Below are positions 53,305-64,000 of a DNA stretch of 64,000 nt, in pieces. The stretch lies in NCBI GenBank assembly GCA_963850425.1, contig CAWKLF010000007.1, forward strand, positions 868,001 through 932,000. The letters are read 5' to 3'. A model generated the notes under the pieces. It was not told where the DNA came from. It saw only the letters and a list, made by a program, of their open reading frames with translations, and did not search any database. This DNA comes from Gp1-AA133 sp963850425. Its GTDB lineage: Bacteria; Acidobacteriota; Terriglobia; Terriglobales; Acidobacteriaceae. The position numbers and the translations under genes are program-made. Each line of letters starts with the position of its first letter. The first letter of the stretch is position 1.

Positions 53305-56300
53305 TTCATCGGCCTAAGCGCCATCGCTCCCTCCTCGCACAAGCTGGCACCTGCGTTCTGTTTGTTTGCATCACTCTATCGCCTATCGGATTGGCACAAG
53401 TTCAGAATGGTCAAATCACGGGTCTGGTTACCGATCCCTCTGGCGCAGTCGTTACTGGTGCGAGGGTGCATGTCAGCAGTCCCGCCACAGGGTACGAAGC
53501 CGATATGGATAGCAACGACTCCGGGATCTACGCCGTCTCCGAATTACTTGTCGGCACCTATACCATTCGTGTCGAGTCTCCCGGATTCAAAACGTCCACC
53601 GCTGCAAGCCTGGTTTTGAATGCCGGAACCGTGTTGCGCGTGGATTTCGAACTGGTTCTGGGTCAGCGCTGGGAAACGGTCGAGGTAGCAGACGCCGCTC
53701 GACTCGTGAATACGGAGACTTCTCGGCTGTCGTACACGGTGGATTCCGAGCAAGTCGCCAACCTCCCGCTGAACGGCCGTAACGTATATGACCTGATCCA
53801 GTACCAGCCTGGCGCCACCAACATGCGCGGCATCATGGGGGAGAACGGCGCTAATACGGTGATCAACGGGGTACGAGAGAGCTTCAATGGGTTCCTAATC
53901 AATGGAATCTCCAACACAGGCTTGAGTGGGGGGCCAGTGAACATGCCGATTCTGGACACGGTGCAGGAGGTCCAGGTATTGACGCTGAACAATTCGGCGG
54001 AGTTCGGCAGCAGCGCCGGCGCAATCACAAATCTGGTCACCAAGTCCGGTACCAATCAATTTCACAGCAGCGCATGGGAGTTTCTACGCAACGAAGTCTT
54101 CGACGCCAATTCATTTTTCGCCAATCATGTTGCCGATCCCGCGGACCGCAAGAGATTGCCGGTGCGATTGCACCACTTCGGCGCAACCGTGGGCGGCCCC
54201 CTCAAGAAAGACAGACTCTTCTTCTTTGCTGCATATCAGAGGGAGAGCATTTCTGAGCTCTTCTCCGTATCTGTTATTCACGGAGTCGCCAGGGTTTCGG
54301 ACCGCTACGATTTCCGCCTTTCCCGGATTCGGTGTCGGCTCTTCTGTATTCAAATTTCCCACCCGCTACCAAGGGTACTCACCTCGCCACATTACGTGAA
54401 TATGTCGGCCAGGGCGGCCGATTTCTAACTTTTGCGGAGTATCTCTGTCCCGCAAACACTGATGGCAGGAACTGACCACTCCGGGTCTGATATCCAGCAA
54501 GTTCGCGGCTCTGTTTGGCGTGGAACAGGCCGATATTAACCAGATGAATTCTCCCGAAGTCCAGGGCGGTTGCCCGGGAGGTTCACCGTTCGCCACGCCA
54601 CAGGCGGGCACGTTCAACCGAGATAGCAATTTCCTGTGAAACCATGATCGATCCGAACCAGTTCCAGGCGGATGGAAATCTCTTCAATGGGAATGAAGCG
54701 TCGGTGCGACTGGACTACAACCTCAGGCAGCGTGACCGTTTCTTCAGTGAGTTCAACTGGGCTCGATCCGGAGACAAATATGCCGGAAACGTCTCTTCGT
54801 GGATTCAAGAATCCGACAACGTTGTCCACTCCTAATTTTCAAATCAGCTTTATCCATATGTTCAGCCCCAATGCTGCTGAATGAGTTCCGGCGGGATACG
54901 CGCAGAACAGTGGTACGGCCGGGGTCTGCGTTGCCGGGGGTGCCTGCACTGTCACCTGGATGATGGGAACCTGGGCTTCGGCACCGGGAAAGGGCTTCGG
55001 CAGAGTTTCCGGGAACATATCTACAACTACTCGGACCTGTTCTCGATCACTCATGGGAGACACAATCTTAAGGCGGGAGTCGAATTGCGCCGCAACCTCG
55101 AGAACAGCGATATCGAAGCAGGGCGTCCCGCCTATGAATTTTTCGATACTCTCTTTTTTGCCATCGATGCTCCATATCTGGAAGATGTCGGCGTAGATCC
55201 CGGATTTCGCCACCGGCACTCCGGCGCACTCGGAGAACAGCATTCGCCATTGGCGGAACTGGGACATCGGAGCCTATCTCAAAGACGATTGGAAAGTCTC
55301 CTGGCGACTCACCTTGAACCTTGGCCTTCGCTATGACATGTATACGCGAAACACGGAACTCAATCACCAGGCGACCACATTCATCAAGGGTCCAGGCCAG
55401 AATCTCATCGACAACATCACGACTGGAGCGGGACAGATCAAAGATGCGAGTGTACCGTGTCCCGGCGATCCTAGGGCCGTGCTCGCAGGAGAGTGCGGGC
55501 CGGGGGGCTTTGCGGCCGCCAACAGCCTGGGCCGAGGAGACCACAATAATCTCGGCCCGCGGATCGGGTTTGCCTGGGACGTATTCGGGGATGGCAAGAC
55601 GTCGCTGCGGGGCGGTTTCGGGATTTCGTACGAAGGCAGTCTCCAAACACGGCTCTCTCTGACACGCTGGAATCCGCCTTACTATTCCCTGAACCAGGAA
55701 TCTCAATTTCCTGGACGGCGAGCCCGATGTCAAAGTGGTCTATGGCCCGGTAGACGGTAGCGCAGGCCAGTTTTCTAGGCCCTGCACCGCCGGCCCAGCA
55801 CTCGGGAAATGGTGCGCAGGCGACCGGAAATATTTCCGGATGGGATCCGTCCAACCCACAAATATCGGGCTTCACCGCGATCGTGTTCCCAGAAGGACTT
55901 CCCGATCCCTACGTCGAAAACTGGTTCGTGGGCGTCCAGCGAGAACTGCGGCCAAAATTAACCGTAGAGCTCAATTACGTCGGTACAGCAGGACGAAATC
56001 TCTTATCGCGCCGAAAACGTAAACCGGGTGCCGGGAGAACGCCTGCCGGAAGGAACCTGCACGACCGACAACTTTGGCCGCCAATTGTGCAGCCAGATCA
56101 ACACCAACAAGGCAGACAACGGGCTCGAAATCAATCCGCAGGGAAGGTTGAATCCCAACTACGGACGTTTACGAGTTTGGGAAAACACGGCTAGTTCGAT
56201 CTACCACGCGATGCAAGTTTCCGTGAGAAAGCAACTGAGTCACGTAGCTTACAGTTCAGCGGAAACTATACCTACAGTCATTCGATCGAAATGGTTCCAC

Positions 56301-56987
56301 ATGGCAGAGCGCCTCATCCGTAAACGGACCTGCTGGCGGCGATGGGCTGACAACGGATCAGACCAGCCTGATTTGGATCGGGGCAATTCCTTATTTGATA
56401 TTCGTCATCGCCTCGCTTTTACCTATGTTTGGGAATTGCCCTTTTCCAAAATAATCATGGAGTGCTGGCAGCGTCCTCGGTGGCTGGCAATGGAATGGCA
56501 TCTGGTCACTCCAGAGCGGCGCACATTGGTCGCCGTTCGATGATCGCCCACCCTCGCTGCAAGGTGATTGCGGCGCTCCCGGATCTGTGAATTGCGTAAA
56601 CGAAGGCGGGGACTACAACCTTGATGGCGAATCGAACGACCGGCCCAACGCGATCGCGAACAATGTCCATGCCACTCACTCCCAATGGGCGACGGCTTTA
56701 ACTTACCCACAATTTCTTTTCAACTCCGTGTCTGGGCTGCGTGGGGAACCTCGGCCGGAATACATTTGTGGGTCCCGGCTATTGGGCGGTCGATACGTCA
56801 CTTTTCAAGAATGTCCGGATTTCTGAACGATTTCATCTGCAGTTCCGAGCTGAAGCTTTCAACGTCTTCAACCATACAAATTTTCTAATCGGCAATAACA
56901 CCAGTCTTCACGATCCGCTACTTCGGCATCGCAGGCGGGACCAATCCACCGCGCAACCTGCAATTCGGGTTAAAACTGAGTTTTTAA
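53301..56987 (+). pseudogene. Oar-like TonB-dependent receptor, disrupted by many small frameshifts
   Basis: GTG at 53301, signal to LSPIGLAQ. The first 325 residues are intact: CNA-B domain (QITGLVTDPSGAVVTGARVH), LPLNGRNVYDLIQYQPGATN, VQVLTLNNSAEFGSSAGAIT, NLVTKSGTNQFHSSAWEFLR, GGPLKKDRLFFFAAYQRES. After about 54270 the frame changes repeatedly, with family-like pieces in order: SPGFRTATISAFPGFGVGS, GTHLATLREYVGQGGRFLTF, FREHIYNYSDLFSITHGRHN, WRNWDIGAYLKDDWKVSWRL, NNLGPRIGFAWDVFGDGKTS, GLPDPYVENWFVGVQRELRP, FQFRAEAFNVFNHTNFLI-like pieces and a terminal GGTNPPRNLQFGLKLSF ending at 56987. Total length fits one receptor of about 1230 codons. Few in-frame substitutions to stop are needed, so the damage is mainly one-base indels. 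Confidence 0.82.
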
Positions 56988-57232
56988 GGTGGATGGTTTA
57001 AGGCACTTCCTGGTCCAGCGAGAAGCCCAATCATCCTCACGCCATTCCCCTTGCGTATCTCCCCAGCGGGTTTCAAACGCCGTGCCTTGCGTGGGTGGCT
57101 CTCCAATCGCTCGGCCCAGAATCAACGTGCGAAGAGCTCAAGGACCTGACGTTAGCAGGGGACTACGCAGCGGGAACGACGTGTCGCGGGGCCTACGCGA
57201 TCGTGGTTAGATATCCAGTACAATTGGCCGCC

Positions 57233-57547
57233 ATGACCAATCTCACCTCAGCAATCAACAATTGGGGCAGGAACGCGATCGTCTCTCGTCTCGACTCGAA
57301 CAAATCAACAATGCAGTCTCTGCCCTCACAGGAGCAAGCAGCACCCGCAGAGGGAAAATCTTCTGTCGCTGGCCGCGCTCGGGTTGCCGCGGCTCAACAT
57401 TCCCGGTGGGCCAAAGCTAAAGGTCACAAGGCTGTTTCGATTGTTTCGAGGAGACGTCACAAGATGTCTGCCGCCGCAATTGCTCGGATTCGCGCTGCGC
57501 AGAAGGTTTGTTGGGCGAAATGGCGGAAGCGTAAGAAGACAGCGTGA
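57233..57547 (+). CDS. small basic coiled-coil protein with two one-base shifts
   Basis: ATG at 57233 (MTNLTSAI). After one base is skipped near 57256 the alternative frame reads QQLGQERDRLSSRLEQINNA then VSALTGASSTRRGK. A second shift at the AAAA run 57355-57358 returns to SSVAGRARVAAAQHSRWAKA and the basic C-terminus AAIARIRAAQKVCWAKWRKR. A coiled coil followed by Ala/Arg/Trp-rich repeats is a common small-protein layout in Acidobacteriota, perhaps nucleic-acid-binding. Both shifts are single-base changes. Confidence 0.6.
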   Translation: MTNLTSAINNWGRNAIVSRLDSNKSTMQSLPSQEQAAPAEGKSSVAGRARVAAAQHSRWAKAKGHKAVSIVSRRRHKMSAAAIARIRAAQKVCWAKWRKRKKTA

Positions 57548-57796
57548 GCCCCGTGTCTATCTAACTTCAACAGCTTTATAAACCAACGCGGTTACAGCAA
57601 TCGTCCCTGTCCTAGTACCCGGCCTTTGGGTATCTAGTGGAAGTGTGCGATGCTTCCATTATTCTGCGACGGCAACCTGCTACGAAGGTCATCAGTACTC
57701 CCATGGCGACAAGTACCCAATGCCATTCGTCTCGCAGGCGCTACCGGTGGCTATGAAGCCCCCTGATCAACCCATCTTCCTCCGCGAGTCCGAGGG

Positions 57797-58599
57797 TCAA
57801 TAGTCCCACGGACTCGTCACGTTCAGGATTGCTGTGCCGGTGCCGTCACAAGTTCCGCCGGAGATTGTGAAGTCGCCGTTAATCGCACTTCTCTCGGCGT
57901 TCACGATCCCGAGGAACGTGACGATGCCGTTGCCAGTTTCAACTTCGAGACCCACCGTGCTCCCCATGATGAAGCTGCCCGACGACAATGTTCCCGGTTT
58001 AATCGTCCCCGTACTGAAGCAGGATGTATTGAAGGTAACGGAGCCGGTAATTCCGTAGCTGCCATCGGAACTGGCCGTGGCGCTCTGAGCGATGTCCCCT
58101 GCTGCATCGAATGTTCCCTGCCCCGCATTCGTGAAGGTGCCTTGCAGCTGGTTTGCGATATACGGAACCCGTGTGCCGATAACGCTGCCTTGGTCACCAT
58201 CGGCACAGCCACCGTTGATGTGATACGTTCCGGTGAAACTCGTATCGCTGGCAGTACCCGTGACGGTCGTGACCTGCCCATCCACAGATGAGGACGTCAA
58301 CAGCAGCTTGCTGCCGTTCAGGCTGCCGGCCAGGCCCAGAGTGGTCATTCGATCAAAGCAGGTCGAGCCGCCCACGTGCATCGCCCCGCTTATCCTGCGA
58401 TCCGACTGGTTGATGGTCCCGGCAATTGTCAGTGTGGACGTCCCGCCCATCGAGGACGTCGTGCTGAATTGCCAATTGCCGGCAATGTTTGTCACTCCTT
58501 GAGGGGAAGGACAGAAGAGCTTGCTCCTGCTCCTCCGCACCCACTGAAAGCAAGTGACGCGGCAAGCACCAACAAAATGCTCCATTCACGCTTCTTCAT
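57797..58599 (-). CDS. lipoprotein of unknown function, one frameshift near 58504
   Basis: The ATG at 58599 overlaps the stop of the haloperoxidase-like gene (ATGA); GAGGAG lies upstream. Lipobox: MKKREWSILLVLAASLAFSG followed by Cys. The first frame stops after SVLPLKE. With one extra C in CTTCCCCTC the frame continues QGVTNIAGNWQFSTTSSMGG and on for 250 residues of repeated beta-rich units, e.g. GSLNGSKLLLTSSSVDGQVT and GTFTNAGQGTFDAAGDIAQS. No enzyme motif. Such lipoproteins are numerous in this phylum. Confidence 0.65.
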
Positions 58600-59833
58600 T
58601 CGCTTGGCTCCTCGGATTCGGGTCGCATCGAGTGTCGCAGGACAAAGCGTGCTACATTGGATCCAAGAGCATTGCCATCCAAACACGAACTCCGAAAGTG
58701 GATGCCGGCAAAGACGCGGGCATCGTTCACTTCTAGAACAGCCCCCGAAAAACTCGAGAAGGATCGCCAGACCCCTGGCACTTTTTCGGAGTCGATACGG
58801 AACGACGTTTGGTCGCCGAAAAAGTGCGCGAGCACCGCTGCAGCCGAGGCGCTGACGGTGGAATAGCCGGAAGGATATCCGGGTGTGCTGGAGTACCGCC
58901 CAGCAGTTGAAACCAATCAACATCAATATCCGTCGCGGGGTTGCCGTCCAGGTCGGCATTGGTAATGGCTGTGATCGGACGCCAGAACTGGTAGTGGTAC
59001 TTGGCGTCCCAGCAAGCGATGGCTGCATCGGACATCGTGATATTCAAAAATGCGAGGATGCGAGCTTTACGCAACAAGCTAAGGCGGCCGTGCCGGGCGA
59101 CGACGGTATCAGCAATGCGATTCCAGTATGCCGGCGTGTTTCCTGTCCAGAAGATTGCAAGCAGCGTCTGGTCATCGTTACGCTGAGAACCGTCAGCGCT
59201 TCCCATGGTATTCACCTCGTTGAACACCTCGGCATATCGAGCGCTGCTGATAGGAGGTGGCCCGCCGGGCGAAACTGATCCGGTGACTGGATGGACCACG
59301 GGACCATGGTCGCGACCTGGGGCAGAGCTCCCGGTCTGAAGTCGGGAGGCGTGGGGCGCCATTGACCGATGTTGGTTCCGCCGAGGAAGGGCGGTTGACC
59401 CTCGTCAAAGCCATCGGTGCTCCGCCAGTTCAGGATGTCATTGGCTACCAAGGCGCCAAACTCGCGTCCTTTCTTGATGGCGCCCACGGTAGCGTGAAGT
59501 TTCGCGAGCGACGCGTCTCGCGCGGCACTGAGATCGGGCTCTTGATCCGGGTAGAGAGCGACAAGCGCTATATACGCGCTTTCTATTACCGCCGCAGATG
59601 CCGACGCGCCATTGGGCTGTCGAAATTCGGCGTGAATGGGAGTGTATTTTCGCTCAATACCATTAATGGAGTCGAACACAGACGCCTGAACGATCGGCTG
59701 CCATGCGGGTGCTTGTAACTGGGTCGCTGCCGCCAGCCGCAATCGTGGCCAACATGACTTTGTTCCAGTGGGTAACGACATCATCGGCGCGCAACCCGCT
59801 ACTCGTCGTCAACACGAAGGCCGCTAAAATCAT
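58596..59833 (-). pseudogene. vanadium haloperoxidase/PAP2-like exported protein with three one-base shifts
   Basis: ATG at 59833, signal MILAAFVLTTSSGLRADDVV, then THWNKVMLATIAAGGSDPVT. After a shift near 59696: IVQASVFDSINGIERKYTPI. After a second shift near 59267: PPPISSARYAEVFNEVNTMG, LNITMSDAAIACWDAKYHYQ and FWRPITAI (the K-x6-RP phosphate/vanadate site). After a third near 58881: HPGYPSGYSTVSASAAAVLA and VFAGIHFRSSCLDGNALGSN. The family's central PSGH motif reads PSGY here, so the catalytic His may be replaced. It ends by overlapping the lipoprotein gene. Each shift is one base in a short C or G run. Confidence 0.72.
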
Positions 59834-59942
59834 GGAGAACCGAATTAAAAGACTTCGATCGGTGTGGGTGGTCAGGACTCATAGAATTATCTCCTGCGCC
59901 GATTGGCGCCTCATTCTTTCCTTGCAACGCTCCGCGGTATTC

Positions 59943-60479
59943 TCAGAAATGGCAGTTTCCCGGGTCTGGTGCGTCTATCCGGCGGCGGCAGACCGCTGGA
60001 ATTAGCTGGACGGCGATGGTTTGCGCCACGTCAGGTTGCACTCTCATTCCGGATGTTGTGTACGTGGTTTCCGCCGGGATCAACAAATCCCATCCCCGCT
60101 GTGTACACAGTGGGGCGTGCACGATGGATCGTCGCCTTCATACGCTGTCACTGTGCCCGCGGTCACGATAATCAGGCTATGGCCCGGGTGGGTGTGCCAT
60201 CCTGTGCTGCCGCCCGGCTGCCAGACATTGCTCTGCACATACACGTCTGACGATCCTTTGGTCTTCTGCAACGACAGCCAGATGTTCTTCTCGTGCTCTC
60301 CGTGCCGCGCATTGGGAAGAACGAGGTGATTGAAGACCTCGAATTCGGCGAACCGGCCCTGGGCCAGGTCGTGCCCGACAAAGCCACTGGCCGGTGTCGC
60401 TGTACCTTCTTCGTGTGGTAAAGAGCCGTAACCACGATCGCGGCACTGAGCAACACAACCACGTCAATTTCCGTCGCAT
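59943..60479 (-). pseudogene. cupin-domain protein with several frameshifts
   Basis: ATG at 60479 with GAGGAG before it. Pieces in order across frames: MRRKLTW, VVLLSAAIVVTALYHTKK (membrane helix or signal), TATPASGFVGHDLAQGRFAE, FEVFNHLVLPNARHGEHEKN, YVQSNVWQPGGSTGWHTHPG, HSLIIVTAGTVTAYEGDDP, then AGMGFVDPGGNHVHNIRNES and IAVQLIPA to a stop at 59943. GWHTHPGHS and GGNHVHN are the two cupin metal boxes. Family-like sequence is restored each time by one base, so it may be intact in the organism. Confidence 0.62.
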
Positions 60480-60678
60480 ATCGACTCCTCTTTACTGTTG
60501 AGCCGCGGAATTGAAACTCGCGGACACAATCGAGCACCTTAGAAATAGGGTCAAACGGCAAAGTGCGGACTTAGGCCCTTGCCATCGAATGCAGTGCTTT
60601 GCCGTGGGGTGAAGTAGAAGTAGAATCAGGGACCCGGTTCCCCTCCGGCCTCGGCCCCGAACCAACCAGGAGCACGCC

Positions 60679-62459
60679 ATGGGCGAACTATCGCCGGGCA
60701 CGCTGCCAGTCGTGAAGCCAGCCGGAGAGCGCCTGGATTCGTGGAAGGAAATCGCGGCCTATCTCCATCGCGACGTGACCACGGTCCAGCGCTGGGAGAA
60801 GCGCGAGGGGATGCCTGTTCACCGGCACCTGCATGACAGGATGGGTTCGGTTTACGCCTTTAGTTCTGAACTCGATGCCTGGTCGCAAGGCCGCAGACAG
60901 CGATTGGATGAAATAGAAGAGACTGACGAAGTTGAGCCGCCGCTGATTATCGAGGCCGACGCACGGCCAGAAGCGAATATCGGTCGGGCGCGTCATGGCT
61001 GGTGGTGGGGGAGTGACAATACTCGCCCTGCTCACAGTCACCGTCCGTCAGGAGCCGGAGTCACGCGACCGCGCCGAAAATCAGATCGTTGGCCGTGTTG
61101 CCTTTGAAAAACCTGTCGGGCGATCCAGGTCAGGAATACCTCGCCGATGGAATGACCGAGGCGCTCATCGGACGCCTCTCCGCAATCCACGATCTGCGCG
61201 TCATTTCCCGCACCTCGGCAATGCGCTTCAAGGACACGAAGCTTTCCGCTCCGGAGATTGCCAAGACTCTGGGAGTGGATGCTCTGGTCGAAGGGTCGGT
61301 CATACGAGAGGGCACTCGGATTCGCGTCACCGCCCAATTGATTCGCGCCGCCACCGACGACCACTTCTGGTCCGAGACCTACGACCGGGAATTTGGCGAT
61401 ACCCTTGGACTCGAGGCTGATGTAGCGCAATCGATCGCCAAAGGGTCGAGGTAACAGTAAGTGGGCGAGGAGCGCGCTCGCCTAACTGCATCGCGGCGCG
61501 TCTTACCCGAAGCTTACGAGAGCTATCTCAAAGGGGCGGGTCAATTGGGAAGTGACACCACGACTGGGGACGAAGCCAGCATTGCCTACTATGAGGACGC
61601 AATCAACAAAGACCCGACGTTTGCACCGGCATACGTCGGATTGGCAGCGGCTTACGACAGACTTGGGTCGATTCTGGTGGGCGCTCCTCCAGGCGAAGTC
61701 CGCCCAAAGATAATCAATGCCGCCCGAAAAGCACTGGAACTTGATCCCGGAGCTTGCCCAGAGCCCACGTCCTGCTGGCCAGCACGCATGCAGAGAGACT
61801 GGCAATGGGCCGAGGCTGAAGCTGAATACCGGCGGGCCCTCGAGTTGGATCCGAATAACGCTGTTGCGTACCGGGGACTCGCTTTCTGGCTGCTATGTCA
61901 CGGGCGAATCAGAGGAGGCGCTGGATTGGTCCCGCCGCGCCCGTGAACTTGACCCACTTGGAGTGCCTGCCGCCGGTCACGGGCGGATCCTGTTTCACGC
62001 GCGGCGCTACGACGAGGCCATCCGGGTATATCGAAGCGTCCTGGCCGGGGATCCGGACCATGCACCTGCCAACACGTTCCTGGGGATGGCGCTGATTGCC
62101 AAGCGGTCAGCCCGGGAAAGCGATTGCTCCACTGGAGAAGGTGGTTTCTGGCTCCGATCGCCCGATCGACGCGTTCGGTGTGCTCGTCATGGCATATGCC
62201 TAGGCTGGACGACGCGCGGATGCACTTCGGCTCCTCGGCGAAATTGAAAAAGCGTCAGCAGACCGGCTACGTTCCCGCTGGCGCCTTTGTGAACGCCTAT
62301 CTGGGGCTCGGCGACAATGAACAGACGTTTGTCTGGCTGGATAAGGCCGCGCAGGAACGGGCCAACCTTCTGGAATACGTCAAGGTTCATCCCTTCTTTG
62401 ATTCCCTGAGAGGCGATCCTCGTTTTACGGAACTGGTCCATCGCGTCGGGCTCGATTAG
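60679..62459 (+). pseudogene. HTH-TolB-TPR regulator with several frameshifts
   Basis: The ATG at 60679 follows a GGAG. DNA-binding part RLDSWKEIAAYLHRDVTTVQ, RWEKREGMPVHRHLHDRM. A membrane-helix-like stretch near 61000-61040 (GGVTILALLTV in another frame) follows. Then a TolB-N-like part VLPLKNLSGDPGQEYLADGM, LRVISRTSAMRFKDTKL. TPR repeats: INKDPTFAPAYVGLAAAYDR, AEAEYRRALELDPNNAVAYR, EEALDWSRRARELDPLGVPA and the end KVHPFFDSLRGDPRFTELVH. At least five frame changes, including two that cancel near 61443-61465. The architecture matches regulators that sit before TonB receptors in this phylum; a receptor starts 30 bp downstream. Confidence 0.75.
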
Positions 62460-62489
62460 AGTTGTTATCCCTGTCTTCGCGGTCTGTTC

Positions 62490-64000
62490 ATGAGAAACGC
62501 CGTCCTGACGCTGCTCGCGCTGAGCCTGGTCATGCAGGGTCTGCTTCATGCACAGGCTCCCGTTGGAGCCATCTCTGGTTTGGTCACGGACGCCACGGGG
62601 GCGCGGATTCGGGGCGCGACGGTAATCGTCTCCAACAAGAATACCGGATTGAAGCGCACACTTCTGACGTCGGACGCAGGGGATTACAGCGCCCCTGCAC
62701 TGATCCCCGGGATGTACGAAGTAACTGGAGATGCCAAGGGATTCAAACAGATTTCCCGTGAAGCGGCCGTGGAAGCGGGAAACACCACCAGTGTCAACCT
62801 TGTCATGCAAGTCGGCGCAGGAACTGAAAGTGTGACGGTGGAAGGCGCCTCAGCACAGATTCGCTATGAGTCCCACGAGATCAATGGGATGGTCACCCGT
62901 TCCCAGATCGAGGGATTGCCACTCAATGGGCGAAATCCCCTTGAACTCGCCAAAGTGGAGCCCGGGGCGCAGCAACCAACAAGGGTAAACAACAATCGAA
63001 CCTTGGTGCCCCTGTTAGGCGCGCCGGTGGGCCTGAACGGGCGCGCCACACGCGTGACCGTCGACGGCGGGAGCGTCATGGAGGTCGGCAACGGCGGATC
63101 GGCGATGGGATTTTCTCAGGAAGGAGTGGAGGAGTTCGAGGTTTCCACCGTCAACCCTGACCTGAGTACCGGAGTAACGGCCAGCGGAGCTGTGAATATT
63201 GCAACCCGCTCAGGCAGTAACCAGGTCCATGGCTCCGGGCTTTTTCTTCTTTCGGGATCATCATCTATCGTCCTATCCGGCGCTGCATCGCAACTCGTTC
63301 AACCCCGATCCCTTTTTCCAGCGCAAACAGTTCGGAGTGTCAGGGGGAGGCCCAATTCGAAAGGACCGCGTCTTCTTCTTTGGGAGTTTTGAACGCCTCG
63401 ACCAACGAGGTGTCATCAGCGCGGAAGTGCTCGCCCCCGACTTTCTTCAGTTTAGTGGGATCTTTCCCAGTCCTACATACGTGAATCAGGTCAGTGGACG
63501 GATGGATTTCAAACTGAGCCCAACACAATCGATGTTCGTGCGCTACTCGCACGAGGGCACCTCCGCTTATGCCGGAGGCGGATACCCATCCACCTGGCCG
63601 AAGCAGAACGATTGGACCGACCAAAGCGTTATGGGATTGACGTCGCAGTTGGGTCCTCATGTCGTGAACGATGCGCACTTTTCCTATTTCTTCGTGAGTT
63701 TCGTGCCAGCACACGCCGGAGATATCAGATTGTCCAACGTGCGTGGGAATCGGTGCGCCCTCGATTGACGTCGACTCAGATTTCTCGGTTGGAGTTTCCA
63801 GCATCAACTGCCGTCCTGGGCCGGCGCTATCACCTGAATGATGTAGTCAGCTGGCAAACGGGTCTGCATCACCTACGTTTTGGTGGCGATTGGGAGACCT
63901 CGAGAGGAGGACGCACCAACCTCTTGCGACGAGCCCGTCACGATGTCCTTGTTCTCGCCTGAATTCGTCAGGGATTTCAATGGCCTGCAGCCACCGGACT
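62490..64000 (+). pseudogene. Oar-like TonB-dependent receptor, frameshifted and cut by the window end
   Basis: ATG at 62490, signal peptide to LLHAQ. CNA-B domain ISGLVTDATGARIRGATVIV; plug LPLNGRNPLELAKVEPGAQQ, GFSQEGVEEFEVSTVNPDLS, then VNIATRSGSNQVHGSG. A one-base excess in the GGG at 63237-63239 breaks the frame; the next frame gives FFFRDHHLSSYPALHRNSFN, FFQRKQFGVSGGGPIRKDRV and FFFGSFERLDQRGVISAE. Another change near 63730 leads to FPASTAVLGRRYHLNDVVSW and TGLHHLRFGGDWE. The barrel continues past the window edge. It follows the HTH-TPR regulator by 30 bp. Confidence 0.78.

Overview
The window looks like a chromosomal segment of a soil-type Acidobacteriota (Terriglobia-like) genome. The basis is gene content, not a search: three large Oar-like TonB-dependent receptors with an N-terminal carboxypeptidase-regulatory (CNA-B-like) domain, CadC/TPR one-component regulators, an ECF sigma factor next to a Ser/Thr kinase fused to a TolB-like propeller, a HAF-repeat protein, an RHS protein, DUF3617/DUF2231/CsbD-type small proteins, and many lipoproteins. 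No rRNA, convincing tRNA or CRISPR array was seen.

Layout. 1-2.5 kb (minus): a CoxM-like FAD subunit of a molybdenum hydroxylase, cut by the window edge, downstream of two related HxH membrane proteins. 2.6-8.4 kb: a GntR regulator and TonB receptor on minus, diverging from a Tat-exported TIM-barrel-like protein on plus; a perfect 17-bp palindrome lies in front of gntR. 8.4-19.2 kb (minus): a CadC-like TPR regulator followed by six consecutive exported proteins, including an OmpA-family lipoprotein, probably an uncharacterised cell-envelope operon. 19.4-26.1 kb: DUF3617 protein, stand-alone CheB, divergent CheB-CheR fusion, Crp/Fnr regulator, two paralogous small helical proteins, DUF2231 membrane protein. 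26.2-31.6 kb (minus): GH1-like glycosidase, SDR, SpdH-like FAD oxidoreductase, soluble histidine kinase. 31.6-37.1 kb: small stress-type genes (cupin, CsbD), a zinc phospholipase-C-like gene and a Crp-like gene, each broken by one base.

37.3-49.5 kb: a Gln-rich secreted protein with ten 42-bp tandem repeats, a frameshifted Ig/phosphoesterase lipoprotein, remnants of an integrase and of groEL ending at a clear terminator, a HAF-repeat protein, and the ECF sigma/Ser-Thr kinase pair. 49.6-52.9 kb: a 150-bp direct repeat and an RHS C-terminal protein carrying an HExxH domain, translationally coupled to an exported protein that could be its immunity partner. 52.95-64 kb: a head-to-head breakpoint, a TPR remnant, a badly frameshifted TonB receptor, a small basic coiled-coil protein, a coupled haloperoxidase-like/lipoprotein pair, a cupin, a HTH-TolB-TPR regulator and a third TonB receptor running off the edge.

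From about 34.8 kb onward many genes contain isolated one-base indels, mostly in short homopolymers, and shifting one base restores family-like protein. None was found in the first 34 kb. This looks more like local sequence error than ordinary gene decay, so several entries called broken may be intact in the organism. Each of the three TonB receptors sits directly behind a regulator or the end of one (GntR, TPR, HTH-TPR), which suggests locally controlled uptake modules.
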